From Planctomycetota bacterium (lineage in GTDB: Bacteria > Planctomycetota > JAJSAM01 > JAJVHW01): DNA of 64,000 nt. The stretch lies in NCBI GenBank assembly GCA_021776825.1, contig JAJFFG010000050.1:248001-312000 (forward strand). The letters run 5' to 3'. Below the pieces are notes generated by a model. That model was not told where the DNA came from, made no database searches, and saw only the letters and a program-made list of their open reading frames with translations. Position numbers and translations under genes: made by a program. This document shows, piece by piece, positions 17,465-26,575 of the stretch; position 1 is the first letter of the stretch, and each line of letters begins with the position of its first letter.

Positions 17465-18129
17465 CGGTGTCTCCTTTCGGGCGTGGGGCTCCACGCCGCA
17501 ACCGCGGAGGATACGCTCCCGAGCAGAAAGTCGAGCGAGGATGTGCCGCGTAGCAGGCTGGCCGACCGTCGGAGTTGCAGCCTCGACGGGCCACGCAGGT
17601 TGGCGCGACAGCCTGCTAGCTGTAGGCCGACCGGGTGGTGAGTGGCGACGACTCACTGGTGCCCCGCGGGGGGCTATCCCGGACTATTCATGACGACTCA
17701 CGCAGCTGAGCGGTCCAGAGCGCCGATCTCGGCGTTGCGCCTCCTCCGAGACGGAACGACGTCGCAGTCGTCGTCGCGCCTTGATCTCGACACTCTGTCC
17801 TCGCTCAGGATGGGCCTCCCGGCGCGCGCCGTGGCCGCCGCATCCAGGCGGCTCCTGGACTTCCGGACGACGATCGTCACGGAGTGCGCGAGCCTCATGA
17901 ATAGGCCGGGCTAGATCTTCGCGCACTCTGTCCTCGCGCAGGATGGTTCTCAACGGGCGCGCGCGAGGCGCCGCATGCACCCCCGCGGTGGCACTCACGG
18001 CGTTCCTCGCGACGCGGAAATGAGCGCGCGGAGGTCCTCGACCGGCAACGCTGAGATCGGCAAGCGCGTGACGAGACCGAGCACGCTCCAGACAACAACC
18101 TCGTGCTGCCGTCGGTCCGCGGAACCCCT
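17465..18129. other. Intergenic region of 665 bases with a degenerate direct repeat
   Basis: No convincing gene is present; the frame at 17642-17914 has no ribosome site and an Arg/Ser-rich composition. A 23-base element occurs at 17791-17813 and again at 17924-17946 with one mismatch. The similarity continues weakly for about 40 bases downstream of each copy (GGCGCGCGCC-like and CCGCAT segments), suggesting an old tandem duplication. Confidence 0.6.
17791..17946 (+). repeat. 23-base direct repeat pair
   Basis: The two copies (17791-17813 and 17924-17946) are 22/23 identical, starting CACTCTGTCCTCGC and ending CAGGATGG, 133 bases apart. They lie upstream of the lipoprotein gene and downstream of fabF. 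Confidence 0.65.
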
Positions 18130-19365
18130 CTAAATGCTCGACAGCATGAGCACGGCGTTGTGCCCGCCGAAGCCCAGCGAGTTCGAGAGCGCGTGCCGGA
18201 TGTGCAGTTCGCGGGCGCCCTCGGACACGTAGTCCAGGTCGCACTCCGCGTCGGCCTCGGCGAGGTTGATCGTCGGGTGGATGCGGCCGGAGTGGATCGA
18301 CATCGCCATGACGACGAGCTCGACCGCGCCAGCGGCACCGAGCAGGTGGCCGAGCATCGACTTCGTCGACGACACGGCCAGACGCGATGCGTGGTCGCCG
18401 AACACCGTCTTGATGGCGAGCGTCTCGAGCGGATCGTTGACCGGCGTCGACGTGCCGTGCGCGTTGATGTAGTCGACCTCGGAGCGGTCCACGCCGCCGT
18501 CCTCGAGCGCCATGCGGATGGCGGCGGCGCCGCCGCGGCCCTCCGGCGCAGGGGCGGTGATGTGAAACGCGTCGGCCGTCATGCCAAAGCCGGTGACCTC
18601 GGCGTAGATCTTCGCGTCACGGCGACGCGCGTGGTTCAGCTCCTCGAGCACGAGGGCGCCGGCGCCCTCCCCCATCACGAAGCCGTCGCGGCCCTTGTCG
18701 AAGGGTCGGCTGGCGCCGTGGGGATCGTCGTTGCGCGTGCTGAGAGCGCGAAGCGCGCAGAAGCCGGCGATGCCGAGCGAGGTGATCGTCGCCTCGGCCC
18801 CACCCGTGACCATCAGGTCGGCGTCCCCGGAGCGGATGCTGCGGAACGCGAGCCCCACGGCGTGGTTGGACGATGCGCAGGCCGATGCGGTCACAAAGTT
18901 GGGTCCGCGGAGGTCGTAGCGCATCGACACGCGACCGGAGACCGCGTTCATCATGATCTTCGGGATGAAGTGCGGGCTCACGCGGCGGGGGCCGCGGGCG
19001 TCCATGAGTTCCTTGGTCGCCTCGATGCCCGTCAGGCCACCGATCCCGACGCCCATGATGCAGCCGCCGCGATCGGGGTCGAACCCGCCGTTGTGCAGGC
19101 CGGAGTCACGGAGGGCCTCGTCGGCCGCGCAGACCCCGAAGACCGTGAAGGGGTCGAGCTTGCGCATGTCCTTCGGGTCGACGACCGCGCTCGCGTCGAG
19201 GTCCTTGACCTCGGCCGCGATCTGACACGTCATCGCACTCGCATCGAAGTGCGTGATGCGATCGACGCCGGACTCGCCCTCGAGCAGCCGTCCCCACGTC
19301 TCGGGCACGTTGTGCGCGAGACCGTTCACGGTACCCAGGCCGGTGATGACGACGCGACGGCTCAT
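18130..19365 (-). CDS. fabF: Beta-ketoacyl-ACP synthase II
   Basis: FabF extends acyl-ACP with malonyl-ACP in fatty-acid synthesis. The 411-residue length is normal for the family. The catalytic Cys is in 'TASACASSNHAVG' (about residue 162), the two active-site His are in 'NAHGTSTPVND' and 'MLGHLLGAAG', and the Lys of 'SSTKSMLGH' is present. It is the last gene of a cluster in the classic order rpmF-plsX-fabD-fabG-acpP-fabF, 42 bases after acpP. The N-terminus 'SRRVVITGLGTVNGLAH' starts at an ATG with no competing upstream start. Confidence 0.95.
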   Translation of the reverse strand: MSRRVVITGLGTVNGLAHNVPETWGRLLEGESGVDRITHFDASAMTCQIAAEVKDLDASAVVDPKDMRKLDPFTVFGVCAADEALRDSGLHNGGFDPDRGGCIMGVGIGGLTGIEATKELMDARGPRRVSPHFIPKIMMNAVSGRVSMRYDLRGPNFVTASACASSNHAVGLAFRSIRSGDADLMVTGGAEATITSLGIAGFCALRALSTRNDDPHGASRPFDKGRDGFVMGEGAGALVLEELNHARRRDAKIYAEVTGFGMTADAFHITAPAPEGRGGAAAIRMALEDGGVDRSEVDYINAHGTSTPVNDPLETLAIKTVFGDHASRLAVSSTKSMLGHLLGAAGAVELVVMAMSIHSGRIHPTINLAEADAECDLDYVSEGARELHIRHALSNSLGFGGHNAVLMLSSI

Positions 19366-19379
19366 GTGGGGAGACCTAC

Positions 19380-19397
19380 GGCCCCGGCCGGGGGGCC
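19380..19397 (-). other. GC hairpin between acpP and fabF
   Basis: GGCCCC and GGGGCC form a six-pair stem with a six-base loop in the 42-base gap between acpP and fabF. No T-tract follows, so it is more likely a transcript-processing or attenuation element than a full terminator. It could help keep acpP mRNA more abundant than fabF mRNA; that role is inferred. Confidence 0.35.
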
Positions 19398-19407
19398 GGG
19401 AGTCGCT

Positions 19408-19653
19408 CTAGGTGTTCGACTCGATGTAGCCGATGGCGTCGCCGACGGTCTGGATCTTCTCCGCATCCTCGTCCGGGATGTTGAGGTCGAACTCGTCCTC
19501 GAACTCCATCACGAGTTCGACGGTGTCGAGGCTGTCGGCCCCGAGGTCGTTGATGAACGAGGTCTCGTCCGTGATCTTGTCGCGCGTCGCACCCATCTGC
19601 TCGCAGACGATGTCGATCACCTTCTCACGGATGTTGCTCTTGTCGTCCGCCAC
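19408..19653 (-). CDS. acpP: Acyl carrier protein
   Basis: The 81-residue acidic protein carries the 4'-phosphopantetheine attachment serine in the conserved '[17 protein letters not shown]' motif (S41 of DSL). Length and sequence are those of the fatty-acid-synthesis ACP rather than a polyketide carrier. The start is GTG. It sits between fabG and fabF, its usual position. A 472-base gap upstream suggests that acpP-fabF also has its own promoter. Confidence 0.96.
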   Translation of the reverse strand: MADDKSNIREKVIDIVCEQMGATRDKITDETSFINDLGADSLDTVELVMEFEDEFDLNIPDEDAEKIQTVGDAIGYIESNT

Positions 19654-20125
19654 TGGGGAGTCTCCCGCCTGTTGCGTGCTGTTGTTGCCAGGTCGCTGAC
19701 CGACCTGCGCTGAGTGGATCTAACTCGGTGGAAGTCATCGCGCGACGGCGCCGATCGAAGCCGCGCTCGCGCGCCCCGTGTGGGACGGTCCGAGGGCGGG
19801 TCTCGACCCCGGCTCGAAGGCGTCGTTCTAAAGGGCGCTCCGGCAGGTAGTCCAATTGATAGAGAGGGTCCGCGAGAGCGATGCGGGCTAGCCCGACCCT
19901 CTCACCACGTCGCCACGCCTGACACATCGCGGGGACCACGATCTCTGCGTTGACACAGCTCGTTGGGGGGATGGGCCCCTGACCACGCAGCGTCCGCCTT
20001 GATCTCGCGGCCCCCGCTCGGTCAGGACACACTGTCGTTGGTCCAGCACCAGTCTTCACGTCGACCATCCCTCGCCGTTCGTGCCTTCCGGCCGCAGGCC
20101 GCGCCGACGTGGTGAGAAGGCCGGG
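19654..20125. other. Intergenic region of 472 bases between fabG and acpP
   Basis: No gene could be supported here. An inverted repeat CAGGTCG-CTGAC-CGACCTG at 19689-19707 lies 36 bases upstream of the acpP start and could be an operator or a leader hairpin. The rest shows no recognisable RNA or repeat. Frames crossing it are Arg-rich shadows. Confidence 0.5.
19689..19707 (-). promoter_or_regulatory. Inverted repeat upstream of acpP
   Basis: Seven-base arms CAGGTCG / CGACCTG flank CTGAC, centred about 45 bases upstream of the acpP start codon. The position suits a repressor site or a 5' leader hairpin. No known operator consensus is matched, so this is only a candidate. Confidence 0.3.
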
Positions 20126-20875
20126 CTACGTCATCCCGCCGTCGACGGCGAGCACCTGACCGGTGATGTACGCAGCGCGCGCCGAGAGGAGGAACGAGAC
20201 GGCCGGAGCGATCTCCGTGGGCTCGGCTGCACGCCCGAGTGGTACGCCGCCGAGCATGGCGGTCTGCGCCTCGTCCGGAAGGTCCGCCGTCATGTCGGTG
20301 CGAACGAAGCCCGGAGCGACGGCGTTGCAGCGGACGCTGCGTCCACCGAGTTCCTTCGCAACCGACTTCGTGAAGCCGATGAGGCCCGATTTGCTCGCGG
20401 CGTAGTTCGTCTGGCCGGCGTTCCCGGTGATGCCCACCACGCTCGTGATGTTGACGATCGACCCGCCGCGGGCCTTGACGAACGTCCGCGTCAGCGCGCG
20501 CACGAAGTAGATCGGGCCCTTCAAGTTGACGTCGAGCACGCGAGCGATGTCGTCGTCGCTCATGCGCATCAGCAGGCCATCGCGCGTGATGCCCGCGTTG
20601 TTGACCAGCCCGTGGCAGGTGCCGTGGACACCGAGGGCCTCCTTGACGGCGGCCTTGACGGACTCCGAGCTGCCGGCATCGACCGCGTGTCGGGAGATGG
20701 ACGTCGCACCGAGCTCGCGGCACGCCGCCTCGGTGGCTTCGGTTCCGTCGACCGACGTGGCGAACAGCGCTAGCGCAGCGCCCTGCCGCGCACACTCTTC
20801 GGCAATCGCACGGCCGATCCCGCGCGACGCACCGGTCACGAACACAACCTTCTCGCTCAGCTCGCCGGTTGCCAT
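20126..20875 (-). CDS. fabG: 3-oxoacyl-ACP reductase
   Basis: This NADPH-dependent short-chain dehydrogenase reduces beta-ketoacyl-ACP. It has 249 residues with the cofactor motif 'TGASRGIGRAIA' (TGxxxGIG) near residue 14, 'NNAGITRDGLLMRM' (FabG-typical), the catalytic Ser in 'NITSVVGITGN', the YxxxK pair in 'TNYAASKSG', and 'PGFVRTDMT'. The ATG at 20875 gives the normal length; the upstream extension of the frame only reads through the fabD 3' end. It follows fabD by 19 bases. Confidence 0.95.
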   Translation of the reverse strand: MATGELSEKVVFVTGASRGIGRAIAEECARQGAALALFATSVDGTEATEAACRELGATSISRHAVDAGSSESVKAAVKEALGVHGTCHGLVNNAGITRDGLLMRMSDDDIARVLDVNLKGPIYFVRALTRTFVKARGGSIVNITSVVGITGNAGQTNYAASKSGLIGFTKSVAKELGGRSVRCNAVAPGFVRTDMTADLPDEAQTAMLGGVPLGRAAEPTEIAPAVSFLLSARAAYITGQVLAVDGGMT

Positions 20876-20894
20876 GTCGTTCTCCGTCTCGCCG

Positions 20895-21833
20895 CTACGA
20901 CGCGGCGCCCTCGATGCTGTCTGCGGTCTCCAGTGCGCGCGCACGGATCCCTCGGTCGATCTTGCGAAGGAAACCGCCGAGCGTCTTGCCGGGGCCCGGC
21001 TCGACGAAGTCAGGCGTGCCCTCTGCATCCGCGAGCACGCGGCGCAACGAGCGCTCGAACAGGACCGGCGCGACGACCTGTCGCGCAAGCGTCTCGCGTG
21101 CCTCGTCGGCGGTGGTCACGGGCGCTCCGGTGACGTTCGACACCACGGGCACTCGTGGCGCAGCGAACGTGACATCGGCCAGGTCGGCGGCGAGCTGATC
21201 TGCCGCGGTCTGCATCACGGGCGAGTGGAACGCCCCGGCCACCTTCAGCGGCACGACGCGCCGCGCGCCCAGCTCATCGAGGCGTGAGCAGCAGGTCGCC
21301 AGAGCGACGTTCTCTCCGCTGATCACGACCTGTCCCGGCGCGTTCAGGTTGGCGACGACGACGATCCCGCCGTCGTTCCGGATGGATGCGCACACGCCCT
21401 CGATCTCGTCGACCGACGGCCCCATCACGGCAGCCATCCCGGATGGCGTGGCATCCGAGGCCTCCTGCATGTAGCGACCGCGACGTCGCACGAGCCGGAC
21501 GGCGTCCTCGAACTCGAGGGAGCCGGCGACGACGTGGGCCGTGTACTCACCCAGCGAGAGGCCGAGAGCTGCGCTGAGCTGCGATGGATCGACGACGCCG
21601 CGAGCTGCTGCGGCCTCCCAAATCGCGATCGACACGGTCAGGATGCCCGGTTGGCAGATGTCCGTGCGCTCGACGTCCTCGGCGCTGCCGTCGAACACGA
21701 TGCGCGTGAGCCCTAGATCGAGCGCCGCGTCGGCACGTTCGAAGATCGCGGCTGATTCGGGGAAGCGCTCCGCGACGTCGCGACCCATTCCGGGGAACTG
21801 GGCACCTTGGCCCGGACACAGCAGGACCGTCAT
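20895..21833 (-). CDS. fabD: Malonyl-CoA:ACP transacylase
   Basis: FabD loads malonyl groups onto ACP. The 312-residue protein starts 'LLCPGQGAQFPGMGRDV'. The nucleophile is S93 in 'GLSLGEYTAH' and the partner His is in 'AGAFHSPVMQ'; the Arg that binds the malonyl carboxylate is in 'RRRGRYMQEA'. Its ATG overlaps the plsX stop by four bases, so plsX and fabD are translationally coupled. Confidence 0.95.
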   Translation of the reverse strand: MTVLLCPGQGAQFPGMGRDVAERFPESAAIFERADAALDLGLTRIVFDGSAEDVERTDICQPGILTVSIAIWEAAAARGVVDPSQLSAALGLSLGEYTAHVVAGSLEFEDAVRLVRRRGRYMQEASDATPSGMAAVMGPSVDEIEGVCASIRNDGGIVVVANLNAPGQVVISGENVALATCCSRLDELGARRVVPLKVAGAFHSPVMQTAADQLAADLADVTFAAPRVPVVSNVTGAPVTTADEARETLARQVVAPVLFERSLRRVLADAEGTPDFVEPGPGKTLGGFLRKIDRGIRARALETADSIEGAAS

Positions 21834-22915
21834 GCGTTGCCTCCCATCGCTCGCGTCACGTCGGAGTTGGACGCCAGCGCAGCCAACCCGGCGGCGATCC
21901 GAGCGTTGACGTCGTGCGACACGTACGAGCGAGCGGCTCTCACCGCGTTGCGAATGGCGACTGCCGGGCTGCGACCGTGGCAGATGAGGATCGCGCCGTC
22001 GTGCCCCATCAACGGTGCCCCGCCGTAGCGCGTGTAGTCGGTCCGCTGACGCAACTCGTCGAGCGCGTCCGCGACCGTGGAGCCGCCATCGTCGGTGACG
22101 GTGTCGGAGAGATCCTCCTCGAGCCGGCCGAGCATGTGGTGCACGAACGCCTCGAGGAGGCCCTCGGACGCCTTCAGGATCACGTTGCCGACGAACCCTT
22201 CACAGATGATGACGTCGACGTCTCCGGCGAAGATCTCCTGGCCCTCGACGTTGCCGACGCAGCGAGTCCCGAGCAGCGCGCGCAACCCGTCCGCCGCCTG
22301 CCGCACAAGAGGGCGGCCCTTGTCCTCCTCGCCCCCCACGGACAGGACGCCGACCCGCGGGACGCCCACGCCGAGCACGGCTCGGGCGTACTCGCTGGCC
22401 ATGACCGCGTACTCGACGAGATCGGTCGCCTTCGGCTGAAGGTTGGCGCCGACGTCCATGAGCACGCAATGCCCGCGGCGCGTCGGAAACGGCGCCGCGA
22501 TGCCGGCGCGACGGGCTCCGGGAAGCTTCGCGAGTCCGAGGGCGGCGGCCGCGACGGCGCCGCCGGTGTTCCCAGCCGAGACCACGGCGTCGGCCTCACC
22601 GTCCGCGAGCAGTCGGATGGAGCGGGCGATCGACGTGTCGGGTTTGCGCCGCAGCGCTTCGACCGGCGACTCGTGCATCTCCAGAACGTCCGCTGCCGGG
22701 ACGATCCGCACGCGACTCGGTGCGCCGCTCCTCGGCAGGCGCTGGCGGATCTCGTCCTCGCGGCCGACGAGGATCACCTCGATCCCGGCATCGACGCGGA
22801 CGGCATCGAGGGCACCGCGAACGGCGACGCCCGGGGCGTGGTCGCCTCCCATCGCGTCGACGACGACCCGCACCGGAGCGGCGGCGTCACGCGGTGGAAC
22901 AGTCGGAGTCGTCAC
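21830..22915 (-). CDS. plsX: Phosphate acyltransferase PlsX
   Basis: PlsX makes acyl-phosphate from acyl-ACP for phosphatidic acid synthesis, linking FAS II to phospholipids. Visible motifs are 'VVVDAMGGDHAPGV' near the start, 'SAGNTGGAVAAAALGL', 'CVLMDVGAN', 'VGNVEGQEIFAGDVDVIICEGFVGN' (in part) and 'YGGAPLMG'. No strong ribosome site marks the start. I give the GTG at 22915 (361 residues); the GTG at 22873 (347 residues) fits the family length slightly better. Starts further upstream would run into rpmF, 57 bases away. Confidence 0.93.
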   Translation of the reverse strand: MTTPTVPPRDAAAPVRVVVDAMGGDHAPGVAVRGALDAVRVDAGIEVILVGREDEIRQRLPRSGAPSRVRIVPAADVLEMHESPVEALRRKPDTSIARSIRLLADGEADAVVSAGNTGGAVAAAALGLAKLPGARRAGIAAPFPTRRGHCVLMDVGANLQPKATDLVEYAVMASEYARAVLGVGVPRVGVLSVGGEEDKGRPLVRQAADGLRALLGTRCVGNVEGQEIFAGDVDVIICEGFVGNVILKASEGLLEAFVHHMLGRLEEDLSDTVTDDGGSTVADALDELRQRTDYTRYGGAPLMGHDGAILICHGRSPAVAIRNAVRAARSYVSHDVNARIAAGLAALASNSDVTRAMGGNA

Positions 22916-22971
22916 GGACGGCGCCGGACGCGCGCGGACGGGCTCAGCCGTCGGGCGCGCGGGAAGGGGCT

Positions 22972-23178
22972 CTAGCCCCCGTCCTTGACGATCACGGCGC
23001 GCGTGCGCGCACCGCCCTTGCCACGGCTCGGGTAGTGACCGCAGTCGGGGCAGATCCGGTGTGACGGGATCGAGAGACCGCAGTTGCGGCACGGAGCCAG
23101 GCTCACCGGAATGAGCTTGTCATGCGTACGACGCTTGCGCTTCTTGGACTTCGAGGTCTTGAACTTCGGAACCGCCAT
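22972..23178 (-). CDS. rpmF: Ribosomal protein L32
   Basis: A basic 68-residue protein starting MAVPKFKTSKSKKRKRRTH with two CxxC pairs (CRNC and CPDC), the zinc-binding form of L32. The rpmF-plsX-fab order is conserved widely in bacteria and links ribosome and membrane synthesis. Confidence 0.95.
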   Translation of the reverse strand: MAVPKFKTSKSKKRKRRTHDKLIPVSLAPCRNCGLSIPSHRICPDCGHYPSRGKGGARTRAVIVKDGG

Positions 23179-23310
23179 CGGGTCCTCCGCGTGTGCCTGG
23201 CGCGACCCCGGACCGACCGTCCGGATGGGTTGGCGCCCCGATCCGGGAGCGCAAGCCGCTGATTGTGCTTGGCCGCCCGGCCCGGTCAAGGAAGCGAGCG
23301 GCGGAAGGTC

Positions 23311-25968
23311 CTACGAGAGTGCCGACGAGATCGCGGCCGCTAGGTCGTCGCGCGTCGGATTCCCGGGGATCGTGCCTTGGGCCAGCGGTGGACGTCCACC
23401 GCCTCGCCCCCCCGCTCCACGGAGGAGTGCCACCGCATCGAGCCCGGCGGCCACCGCGCTCTCGTTGAGCACGGCGAGCGCCGCGACCTTGCCGCCGTGC
23501 GTGCTCACCATCAGCGCTCCGACCGGGTCGCCGGATGCCTTCTTCACGGCTTCGGCCGCCTTCGCGAGCGCCTCGCGTGGGAGCTCGAGCACATGGACGT
23601 GGATGCGGGCACCCCCTGCCTGGACAGGCTCGCCCGTGAGCGCGTCGAACACCGGCGTCGCGGCTACGGCCTGCTTCCGGAGGGACTTGACGTCCTTCTG
23701 CAGCTTGGCGACGCGCTCGGCGATCTCTCGCACGGGCACGCCGAGCTGGCGCGCCAGAGTGCCGAGGACCGCGCGCTCGTCCTGCATCTGGTGCAGCGCA
23801 TCCGCGCCGGTGATCGCCTCGATGCGGCGAATGCCCGCCGCGATCGAACTCTCGCTGGTGATCCGCAGCGACCCGATGTCGCCGGCTGCACGACAGTGCG
23901 TGCCGCCGCAGAGCTCACGGCTGTACTCCCCCACCGCGACCACGCGCACCGGCTCAGGGTACTTCTCGCCGAAGAGCGCCATCGCACCGCTCGCCTTGGC
24001 GGCCTCGACGGTCATGAGCGCCGTCTCGAGCGGGGCGTTCGCGAGAACCTGGTCGTTCACCGCGCTCTCGAGAGCGGCGATCTGCTCGGGCGTGAGCGCG
24101 CGATCCACCGTGAAGTCGAAGCGCAGGCGATCCGGTGCCACAAGCGATCCGGCCTGCTGGACCGAGTCGCCCAGCAGTTCCTTCAGAGCGCGGTGCAGGA
24201 GGTGGGTCGCCGTGTGGTTGCGGCGGACCGCGTCGCGGCGGACCTCATCGACGAGCGCGCGACAGGCCTGGCCGATTCGGGCTGGGGTGCTGCCGGCATA
24301 GGTGCCGTGATGGAGCACGTAGTCCTCGCGCGAGTCGACGCCCGTCACCTGGAAGCGACCGTCGTCGAACTGGATCGCACCGGTGTCGGAGACCTGTCCG
24401 CCGCACTCGGCGTAGAACGGGGAGCGATCCAGTACGAGCGTCGCCGTCTCTCCGTCGCGCACCTCGTTGTGCAGCGATCCGTCCTTCTCGAGGAACACTC
24501 CGACCAGCTTCGTGTCCGCCGCCACGCCACGCCGCTCTTCGGCCGTCGCCCGCGCCGGGTCGTCGTAGCCGACGAACTCCGAGCTTGTCGTGCCCCGATC
24601 GATCAGTTCGCCGATCGGACCACGCTCGAAGATCTCGTCGCTCATCTTCTGGCCCGCGCGACTGCGCGTGCGCTGCTCCTCCATGAGCTCGTCATAGCGG
24701 TCTCGATCGAATGTCAGGCCGCGCTCGTCGAGAATCTCGGCCGTCACGTCCACGGGAAACCCGAACGTGTCGTGCAGTTGGAAGACGACCTCGGCGGGCA
24801 TCTCGCTGCTCTCGTCGCCGATGAGTTCCTCGATCGCGCCCTCGAGTCGACGCATCCCCTTGCGGAACGTGCGGCGGAAGAGCTCCTCCTCGGCGCGCAC
24901 CACGCTCTCGAGCAGCTCACGTCCCGCGCGGAGGTCCGGATACGCACCGCCCATGGCCTCAACCACGCCCGGGACCACGTCGGCGAGGAATGGACGCTCG
25001 ATGCCGAGACCCGCGCCGTCACGGATCGCTCGGCGCATGATCCGTCGCAGGACGTAGCCACGGCCCTCGTTGCCGGGGCGCACTCCGTCTCCGACGAGGA
25101 AGCACGCGGCGCGCACGTGATCGGCGATCCGACGCATGCGGACCCCGTCCTCCCCTTCGCGCTCGTAGTGATCCCGCCCGGCGGCAATCGCGACGGCCGA
25201 GAGGATCGGACGAAAGAGGCTGGTCTCGATGTTCGTGGGCGCCTGCTCGAGGACGCGAACCAGGCGCTCGAACCCGGCACCGGTGTCGATGTTCTTCTGC
25301 GGCAGCGGTACGAGAACGCCGCCATCCTTGCGCTCGAATTGGGTGAAGACGAGGTTCCAGATCTCTTCGTAGCGGCGGCAGTCGCACTCGGGATCGCACG
25401 CTGTGGGGTCCGCGCACTGATCCTGAGGGCCGTAGTCGAAGAAGATCTCCGAACACGGACCGCACGGTCCGTTCGGACCCGCCTCCGGCGCGTTTGCCGG
25501 CCAGAAGTTCGACTTGGCCCCGAAGCGGTAGATGCGGTCGTCGCTCAGTCCGATCTCGTCCCGCCAGATCGATGCCGCCTCGTCGTCGTCCTCGTAGACG
25601 GTGACGCGCAGCCGGTCCGCCTCGAAGCCGACGACGTCCGTCAGGAACTCCCACGCCCAGCGGATGGTGTCCTGCTTGAAGTAGTCGCCGAAGCTGAAGT
25701 TGCCGAGCATCTCGAAGAACGACTGATGACCGGCGGTGCGCCCGACGTTCTCCAGATCGCCCGTCCGCAGGCACTTCTGCGACGAGGTCGCGCGCACCAA
25801 CCCGCGCTGCCCCTTGCCCAGGAACTCGTCCTTGAACTGGTTCATCCCGGCGCCGGTGAACAACAGGCTCGGGTCGTTCTCCGGGACCAGAGACGCCGAG
25901 TTCACACGGGTGTGGTTCCGCTCCTCGAAGAAGCGGAGATAGGCCTCGCGGAGTTCGTCGGGAGTCAT
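23311..25968 (-). CDS. alaS: Alanyl-tRNA synthetase
   Basis: The 885-residue enzyme charges tRNA(Ala). The class II core begins 'LREAYLRFFEERNHTRV' and holds 'AGMNQFKDEFLG' and the 'GNFSFGDYFK' region. An insertion with CGPCSEIFFDYG and a CADPTACDPECDC cluster is present. The editing domain has the zinc ligands HTATHLLH (near 582) and CGGTHC (near 688). A C-Ala domain with 'GGRGGGRPPLAQG' ends the protein. The start ATG at 25968 gives a standard N-terminus; codons upstream in frame are not conserved. Confidence 0.96.
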   Translation of the reverse strand: MTPDELREAYLRFFEERNHTRVNSASLVPENDPSLLFTGAGMNQFKDEFLGKGQRGLVRATSSQKCLRTGDLENVGRTAGHQSFFEMLGNFSFGDYFKQDTIRWAWEFLTDVVGFEADRLRVTVYEDDDEAASIWRDEIGLSDDRIYRFGAKSNFWPANAPEAGPNGPCGPCSEIFFDYGPQDQCADPTACDPECDCRRYEEIWNLVFTQFERKDGGVLVPLPQKNIDTGAGFERLVRVLEQAPTNIETSLFRPILSAVAIAAGRDHYEREGEDGVRMRRIADHVRAACFLVGDGVRPGNEGRGYVLRRIMRRAIRDGAGLGIERPFLADVVPGVVEAMGGAYPDLRAGRELLESVVRAEEELFRRTFRKGMRRLEGAIEELIGDESSEMPAEVVFQLHDTFGFPVDVTAEILDERGLTFDRDRYDELMEEQRTRSRAGQKMSDEIFERGPIGELIDRGTTSSEFVGYDDPARATAEERRGVAADTKLVGVFLEKDGSLHNEVRDGETATLVLDRSPFYAECGGQVSDTGAIQFDDGRFQVTGVDSREDYVLHHGTYAGSTPARIGQACRALVDEVRRDAVRRNHTATHLLHRALKELLGDSVQQAGSLVAPDRLRFDFTVDRALTPEQIAALESAVNDQVLANAPLETALMTVEAAKASGAMALFGEKYPEPVRVVAVGEYSRELCGGTHCRAAGDIGSLRITSESSIAAGIRRIEAITGADALHQMQDERAVLGTLARQLGVPVREIAERVAKLQKDVKSLRKQAVAATPVFDALTGEPVQAGGARIHVHVLELPREALAKAAEAVKKASGDPVGALMVSTHGGKVAALAVLNESAVAAGLDAVALLRGAGGRGGGRPPLAQGTIPGNPTRDDLAAAISSALS

Positions 25969-26115
25969 GGCAGCACCGTGGGTTGGGGAGTTCGGGTCGA
26001 GTCGAGCCCGGAATCCTCCCGCACGTCGTGATGACCCGGGCGGAATCTGCGAGCGGAGTCGGCGACGGGCTCGCCGCGGCGTCGTACGGGCGCGCGGCTC
26101 GAGATCGGATTCACC

Positions 26116-26147
26116 ACGGCGACACGGCGACACGGCGACACGGCGAG
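26116..26147 (+). repeat. 8-base tandem array (ACGGCGAC)x4
   Basis: Three perfect copies and one with a final base change. It is related by inversion to the array at 26473-26496. Confidence 0.8.
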
Positions 26148-26382
26148 GGATGCGCGCAGCACAGGTTGCCGCCGCAGCTCACGGACCCGGGGACCGGGAA
26201 CGCTTAGAGGAAGGGCCCAGAGAAAGGGACCAGAGGACGGGCCCAGAGGACGGGCCAGCACGATCGCCTCGCGAGAGCCGCGGAGGCGGCCAGGTGGGGG
26301 CTCAGAGAACCGCCACGTGCGGTGAAGCGAAGCGCGGCGCCGTCCCCCGCGGGCACGCTGTGGCGGTCGATGGCGAGTACAC

Positions 26383-26408
26383 GGCTGCACGCAGCGGTGC
26401 GTGCAGCC
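26383..26408 (+). other. Perfect 10-pair hairpin
   Basis: GGCTGCACGC, loop AGCGGT, GCGTGCAGCC. No T-tract on either side. It sits between the two inverted 8-base arrays and may belong to the same degenerate element. Confidence 0.5.
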
Positions 26409-26472
26409 CATCCACGGCAAGAGTCCGGGGCGCGACATGCGCTCCGGGCTGTCCATCGCTTCTGTGGCTCTC

Positions 26473-26496
26473 TGCCGTGTTGCCGTGTTGCCGTGT
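26473..26496 (+). repeat. 8-base tandem array (TGCCGTGT)x3
   Basis: Three perfect copies. The reverse complement ACACGGCA differs by one base from the frame-shifted unit ACACGGCG of the array at 26116. Confidence 0.8.
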
Positions 26497-26575
26497 CGGC
26501 TTCTGGTCCGGTTGACGCCTCGGCCAACGCATCCGCCGACGACACATCGCGACTCGTGCGGAGGTGGCTTCGTCT

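Larger units (their letters stand above)
25969..26575. other. Intergenic region of about 600 bases between recA and alaS with inverted 8-base arrays
   Basis: No gene is supported. It contains ACGGCGAC repeated four times (26116-26147, last copy ends in G) and TGCCGTGT three times (26473-26496). Each is close to the reverse complement of the other, 325 bases apart. Between them lie GACGGGCCCAGAG-type duplications (about 26216-26260) and a perfect 10-pair hairpin at 26383-26408. The alaS promoter is presumably near 25970-26100. Confidence 0.6.

Noticed and set aside
17642-17914. 90-residue frame between the lipoprotein gene and fabF
   Set aside because: No ribosome site, off-frame composition and repeat content; treated as intergenic.
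19625-20068. Open frames between fabG and acpP
   Set aside because: They are Arg-rich, cross neighbouring genes and show no conserved pattern.
23377-26031. 884-residue open frame on the + strand
   Set aside because: It is the antisense shadow of alaS, His/Arg/Val-rich with no motif.
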